From Chitinophagaceae bacterium T5-Br10_B2g13 (lineage in GTDB: Bacteria; Bacteroidota; Rhodothermia; Balneolales; Balneolaceae): DNA of 56,642 bases. The notes beneath the pieces were generated by a model. It did not search any database and was not told the origin of the DNA. It worked only from the letters and a program-made list of their open reading frames with translations. Below are positions 53,433 through 56,642 of this stretch, in pieces. Within the stretch, counting starts at the first letter, position 1; every line of letters begins with the position of its first letter. The stretch covers positions 1-56,642 of the forward strand of contig LKNA01000012.1 in the NCBI GenBank assembly GCA_001564065.1. Reading direction: 5' to 3'. The position numbers and the translations under genes are program-made.

Positions 53433-53841
53433 CTTAGAGTCTCTTTTGTGTTATTAAAAATCGTTATCAGTTTCCCCTCCTTTCTAAGGAGGGGATTATG
53501 GGGTGGTTCTTATGATTTAAAGCTTTTGTTTTCCGTCAGCACGCTACAAGCGGGCAGACGGATGTTTTGATAAACAATTTGACTATCCATTCAACTATTC
53601 TCCCCCTTCGAAGGGGCCGGGGGATGATCCAACCTGGCAGCACCAACCGGATCTGTCAGCGATTTAATCAACCTGACAGCGTTCCAACCGTTTTTGGAGG
53701 ATTCTTGTCAGCGTTGAGTTTATACTTAAGTTTCAAACCGACTCTGTCAGGACTTGCACTTCGCTTCAGACGCTGACAGGTCTTTAGCTCATTGCACCGG
53801 CCTGACCGCGTGTAGCGGTTTGACGGGACGGGTATTAAAAA
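53433..53841. other. 409-bp noncoding spacer between arsD and arsA
   Basis: No gene. It consists largely of repeat copy A (53533-53827) plus the palindrome CCCCTCC-TTTCTAA-GGAGGGG at 53474-53494 closer to arsA. Multiple CTGTCAG/CTGACAG heptamers occur. How arsA translation and transcription proceed across this spacer is unclear. Confidence 0.7.
53533..53827 (-). repeat. ars-cluster dispersed repeat, copy A (after arsD)
   Basis: Read in the gene direction (minus strand), the copy begins 14 bp after the arsD stop with the hairpin CCGTCAAACCGC-TACAC-GCGGTCAGG. Then come GACCTGTCAGCG-type heptamers, the shared CAGATCCGGTTGGTGC block, a CCCCTTCGAAGGGG palindrome (53603-53616), and finally CCGTCTGCCCGCTTGTAGCG at the far end. 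Copies B and C share the same order of blocks. Confidence 0.8.
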
Positions 53842-54465
53842 TTAACAACACCCGCTTCCCGGAGCGCAGCCGTTAGACGGCACACCCAGTAACTCATTAG
53901 CCGTCTCAACAATATCGGACATCGGCACCTGACGAACATTCAAACCGGTCTGCATCGCTTTGGCCATATCATCCTGTGAGATTCCTGCCTCTTTTCCATT
54001 TTCAAACATTTGACGTAAAACAGAATCACTTCCCGATGCTACGGCAGATCCAATCGCAACCAGGATATCTACTTTCTCACTGTAGAGAGGCTTCTCAGGC
54101 TGAGTGTCCGGCTTATCAGATGTTGTGGCTCCATTTGTATTGTCCAATCCGGCCCACTCTTTCAGTGTGGATCGGTCGGGATACCCTCCTTCTGACACCA
54201 TCTCACCGTTTACAAGAATGATAGGAAGTACGTCCGATCCCTCTTTTTGGAGTCTTGTCAAAACCGGCACGCACATCTTAAATTCCTCCGGCTCCTGTCC
54301 TAAATTATATCGTTTTACGTCAACTCCCTGTGCTTTCAGCCACTTCACATCATTTGCAAAGTCTGCGAGTGAATCGTCAACATCGGGGCCGCACACTCCA
54401 GTGCTGCAGCACATGGCGGGGTCATATACTTCAATCAATATCTTTGTCTCAGTTTGATTACTCAT
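53842..54465 (-). CDS. arsD: ArsD metallochaperone with C-terminal extension
   Basis: A 207-residue protein. Its first ~110 residues are ArsD (EVYDPAMCCSTGVCGPDVD), with Cys19, Cys20 and Cys25 matching the Cys12/13/18 arsenite site of E. coli ArsD, which passes As(III) to ArsA and weakly represses the operon. ArsD is usually about 110-125 residues. The extra ~85 residues contain an all-helical region (VDILVAIGSAVASGSDSVLR, EAGISQDDMAKAMQTGLNVR) reminiscent of carboxymuconolactone decarboxylase/AhpD folds but without CxxC. The protein ends NGCAPGSGCC (Cys200, 206, 207), a second possible metalloid site. Confidence 0.93.
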   Translation of the reverse strand: MSNQTETKILIEVYDPAMCCSTGVCGPDVDDSLADFANDVKWLKAQGVDVKRYNLGQEPEEFKMCVPVLTRLQKEGSDVLPIILVNGEMVSEGGYPDRSTLKEWAGLDNTNGATTSDKPDTQPEKPLYSEKVDILVAIGSAVASGSDSVLRQMFENGKEAGISQDDMAKAMQTGLNVRQVPMSDIVETANELLGVPSNGCAPGSGCC

Positions 54466-54876
54466 TCGGTTAATTCGTTCTTGTTAAACTGGCTTGTTTT
54501 GTTTCATCGTAAATTTACGATAGATGTTTAGTAGTTCCAAACACTATTTCGGATTTAAGTTTATTTTTTCTGATCTCTCCCACCAGCACACTACATGCGG
54601 GTAGATGGGTTAATTCTTCTTCCAAATTGGCTCGAAAGAAAATTCAGGTTATTAAACACACCCCTGTCAGTTTCGCTATACGCTCAACCGCCTGTCCCCT
54701 CTCGAGAGGGGATGAATTTAACCAACCTGACAGCACCAACCGGATCTGTCAGCGTTGGTTTCAGTTCAATAATTAGACCGAAGCTGTCAGGACTTTCACT
54801 ACGTTTCAGATGCTGACAGGTCTTGGATTCATAGCATCCGTCTGACCGCGTAAAGCGGTCTGAAGGGAATCTTGGT
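54466..54876. other. 411-bp noncoding spacer between dinB-like gene and arsD
   Basis: No gene. It contains repeat copy B (54584-54867) next to the DinB stop and about 115 bp of AT-rich sequence before arsD. Short open frames in it are translations of the repeat. Confidence 0.7.
54584..54867 (-). repeat. ars-cluster dispersed repeat, copy B (after dinB-like gene)
   Basis: In the gene direction it begins 9 bp after the DinB stop with CCCTTCAGACCGC-TTTAC-GCGGTCAGACGG. Then come CCTGTCAGCATCTGAAACG, the CAGATCCGGTTGGTGCTGTC block, the palindrome CCCCTCTCGAGAGGGG (54696-54711), and CCCATCTACCCGCATGTAG at the far end. It is the tidiest of the three copies. Confidence 0.85.
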
Positions 54877-55323
54877 TTACTCCCCATACTTCTTTGCCAG
54901 TCCGATCTGTCCGGCATGGTAGGCGGTATGCGTCATAATTCTGCCAAGTGCTTCAGCGCGGGTCACCGTTCCAAACTCGGCCGTGGTGATCTCCCCATCC
55001 CACTCTTCAACCCCACGGATGGCTGCTCCCAGTTCCTCTTCCGCCTTTTCAATAAGCTTCAGTAATGAATCCAGTTCATTAAACTGCCCCCGGTCTTTGG
55101 CAATGGAGCCGATCGTTTGCGCCTTTATATTCAAATCACGGCCAAAATCATTCTTGGCAAAAAGAAACTCAACCTCCGCAATATGGCGCAATAGCCAGCC
55201 TACACTGTTAGATTCGCTGTGAACCCGTTTGAGCAGATCATCTTCCGAAATATAATCCAGCTGGTTGGTCAAACGGGTACGCCCCATTTTCCACATGTCA
55301 AAATACAGTTGATTATCCATCAT
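54877..55323 (-). CDS. DinB-like four-helix protein
   Basis: A 148-residue DinB/YfiT-like protein. The N-terminal MWKMGRTRLTNQLDYISEDD helix, the NSVGWLLRHIAEVEFLF helix (first metal His, about residue 47) and the late GRIMTHTAYHAGQIGLAKK helix (His residues about 130-138) fit the metal-binding three-histidine site of the superfamily. Such proteins include bacillithiol/mycothiol-dependent transferases. Placement between arsC and arsD suggests thiol or metalloid chemistry, but this is only contextual. A second ATG directly follows the first. Confidence 0.88.
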   Translation of the reverse strand: MMDNQLYFDMWKMGRTRLTNQLDYISEDDLLKRVHSESNSVGWLLRHIAEVEFLFAKNDFGRDLNIKAQTIGSIAKDRGQFNELDSLLKLIEKAEEELGAAIRGVEEWDGEITTAEFGTVTRAEALGRIMTHTAYHAGQIGLAKKYGE

Positions 55324-55807
55324 AAATCCTAATTTTCAGTTTCCTTTCCTGACGAATTCCCTCAAATCCACCCTTCAGCACGCTCAAAACGGGCAGACGG
55401 TAAATACTCTGCATAACTTTGTGCCGCTCCGATGTTAACGCCATATAGCACAATAGTAAAAGCTTTCATAAGTTCACAAATTTACCCTGTAAGACATGTC
55501 CTGCGCTTACAAGAAAATCGGATAAAACAATTTGACAATTCATCCATCTGCTCTCCTCCTTCGAAGGTACGGGGAGATGATTCATCATAACCGTTTCCGA
55601 CTATCGAACACACCCCTCGGCGAGTGAGACGCACTTTGTGCTCTCACTCTAATTTCCCCTCTCGAGAGGGGATGAATTTAACCAACCTGACTGCACCAAC
55701 CGGATCTGTCAGCGTTGAAATCATTGCACTATTTCAAACCGACGCTAACAGGTCTTCAGTTCTTTGCAGCCGTCTGACCGCTTTGAGCGGTCTGACGGGA
55801 CCTTTCA
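55324..55807. other. 484-bp noncoding spacer between arsC-like and dinB-like genes
   Basis: No gene. It is almost entirely repeat copy C (55376-55799), which is longer than copies A and B because of about 140 bp of extra unique sequence near 55400-55540. Confidence 0.7.
55376..55799 (-). repeat. ars-cluster dispersed repeat, copy C (after arsC-like gene)
   Basis: In the gene direction it begins 8 bp after the ArsC stop with CCCGTCAGACCGC-TCAAA-GCGGTCAGACGG. Then come ACCTGTTAGCGTCGGTTTG, the CAGATCCGGTTGGTGCAGTC block, CCCCTCTCGAGAGGGG (55656-55671), a CCTTCGAAGG palindrome shared with copy A, and CCGTCTGCCCGTTTTGAGCG at the far end. An internal insertion makes it longer. Confidence 0.8.
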
Positions 55808-56416
55808 CTACACACGGCTCATCATGTAAAACATCTCTGTTGCGATTTGCAGGCAGCGCTCATCATAAGTTTCCTTCTCCTTTTCAGTCCCATCTGACTC
55901 TTTCGGATCCCGATAGGTGACCGGTTTCCGAAACGAGGTTCCGGGCACGAAAGGACAATTTTCATCCGCATCTGAGCAGGTCATGATTGCAGCGAAATTT
56001 TTGTCCGGATTTACTTCATCGTCAAACTTTTTGGAGAAGCAGAACATAGGGTCAGCATCTTCTGAAAATTTCACTTCATAACTGGGATTTTCTCCAACCG
56101 GGCTCGTTATATGAAAACCGGCACGCTCCACTGCGGCAACCGCCCTTGGGTTAAATGCCGTAGACTCAGTTCCCCCGGAAAATGTCTCAACTCCGTCAAT
56201 CTCATAGTATGCCGCAGCCGTTTGTGTCCAGATCTGTGCCAGGTGACTCCGGCGACTGTTATGGGTACAGATAAAATTTAATTTAGCAGAGTTATTCTCT
56301 TTCAACTCTTTGGAAATATAATCCGCTACATCCTGCAGTGTTTTCTTTCGTTCATCCGGAATGGATTCAAATTCCTGAGTGATTTCCGAGATATATTCTT
56401 TCAGTTTTGTGTACAT
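55808..56416 (-). CDS. arsC: ArsC-like low-molecular-weight phosphatase/arsenate reductase
   Basis: A 202-residue protein of the low-molecular-weight tyrosine phosphatase fold used by thioredoxin-coupled arsenate reductases. The phosphate loop is FICTHNSRRSHLAQ (CX5R, Cys50). The redox pair Cys147/Cys154 in TCSDADENCPF has the same seven-residue spacing as Cys82/Cys89 of the S. aureus enzyme. It is longer than classical ArsC (about 131) because of a ~45-residue helical N-terminal extension and a ~35-residue tail. Being first in the ars run supports arsenate reduction to arsenite. A phosphatase-only role is less likely given the CSDADxNCP motif. Confidence 0.9.
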   Translation of the reverse strand: MYTKLKEYISEITQEFESIPDERKKTLQDVADYISKELKENNSAKLNFICTHNSRRSHLAQIWTQTAAAYYEIDGVETFSGGTESTAFNPRAVAAVERAGFHITSPVGENPSYEVKFSEDADPMFCFSKKFDDEVNPDKNFAAIMTCSDADENCPFVPGTSFRKPVTYRDPKESDGTEKEKETYDERCLQIATEMFYMMSRV

Positions 56417-56642
56417 AGTTATTGTTCTAATGTTGATTGATCAAAGGATTTAAATAACTGTCTGAAGGATGCTTTTAAAACGCATGCTCCATCGGAGCGT
56501 TCTGTCAATAGCCCCGGGTTAAAGTGTGTGTTGCACAACCGAAATTTACAAAGTTGTGGGTGTTCGTAGATTTGTTGATTGTGGGGCGATTTTTTGGAGT
56601 AGTTCGACTACAATAGATTCGACAAACGAATAGATTGGTTCA
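56417..56642. other. Upstream region of the ars cluster, no gene seen
   Basis: 226 bp to the window edge with no supported gene. It should contain the ars promoter; no arsR is visible. A small hairpin GCTCC-ATC-GGAGC lies at 56486-56498, followed by GTTCTGTCAATAG and CCCCGGG. This resembles a widespread noncoding repeat type of environmental Bacteroidota-like genomes (recollection). Confidence 0.4.

Noticed and set aside
54595-54917. Open frames in the ars spacers sharing the peptide LTNLTAPTGSVSV (54595-54816 and 55624-55920)
   Set aside because: The shared peptide arises because both frames read the same dispersed noncoding repeat; one also runs into the arsC-like gene in antisense.
53533-55799. 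CRISPR array interpretation of the repeated ars spacers
   Set aside because: Copies are 280-420 bp, degenerate and separated by genes; there are no short identical repeats with uniform spacers and no cas genes.

Overview
The window reads like a chromosomal segment from a member of the Balneolota/Bacteroidota side of the tree (Balneolaceae-like: Rhodohalobacter, Gracilimonas and relatives). This is inferred from gene content, namely a DUF5683 gene behind parAB, FitA-type toxin-antitoxin genes, four-helix-bundle (23S IVS-type) proteins and acidic proteins, and from the weak Shine-Dalgarno signals. No rRNA or tRNA gene is present to settle taxonomy. Almost all of the window is coding. Most genes are housekeeping or metabolic, with accessory material at the left end, around 39 kb and from 46.5 kb to the right end.

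Layout. (1) 1-5.5 kb: part of a phenylacetate (paa) degradation operon on the + strand (paaC, paaD, a small secreted protein, paaG, paaH, paaI). It is broken twice by antisense selfish-looking modules: a four-helix-bundle gene bounded by inverted repeats between paaC and paaD, and a vapBC-type toxin-antitoxin pair between paaG and paaH. (2) 5.5-11 kb: a membrane-bound SpoIIE/PP2C phosphatase, transketolase, an EamA exporter and a secreted TPR protein. (3) 11-15.5 kb, minus strand: parA-parB-DUF5683-LOG operon and an ECF sigma/anti-sigma pair, with two DnaA-box-like sites upstream of parA. (4) 15.7-23 kb: uvrC, a pseudouridine synthase, an anti-sigma-like membrane protein, rmuC, grpE-dnaJ and a VOC protein. 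(5) 23-33 kb: rsmI-lnt facing a long minus-strand run (RND/MMPL exporter, recO, HtrA-like protease, LPP20-like lipoprotein, cyclophilin, phosphohexomutase). (6) 33.6-42.6 kb: a KCNAB-type aldo/keto reductase, a two-gene HTTM-like membrane system, an SLC13 permease with RCK_C domains, an MFS transporter, a 0.7 kb noncoding repeat region, tatD, a BadF-type kinase and metF. (7) 42.8-46.5 kb: metH, divergent from metF, so the last two steps of methionine methylation lie together. (8) 46.8-49.4 kb: a Tat-signal SDR, an aldo/keto reductase, and a broken second copy of the SDR 3' end. (9) 49.4-56.4 kb, minus strand: an arsenic resistance cluster in transcription order arsC-like phosphatase, DinB-like protein, arsD (with C-terminal extension), arsA, universal stress protein, arsB. 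No arsR is visible; it may lie beyond the right edge.

How the genes work together. The ars genes form a complete detoxification route: thioredoxin-type ArsC reduces arsenate, ArsD hands arsenite to the ArsA ATPase, and ArsB exports it. The paa genes encode parts of the epoxidase (C, D) and of the lower beta-oxidation-like route (G, H, I); paaA, B, E, F, J, K and the ring-opening enzyme are not in view.

Most interesting structure outside genes: a dispersed repeat of about 280-420 bp present three times in the ars cluster, each time starting 8-14 bp after a stop codon (arsC, dinB, arsD) in the same orientation; a direct duplication of the SDR 3' end that also carries the last 19 bp of arsB and brackets an aldo/keto reductase segment; three hairpins near 39.4-39.8 kb that share a CAGAG loop but have different, compensating stems; and repeat arrays that abut the start codons of paaC and paaD.
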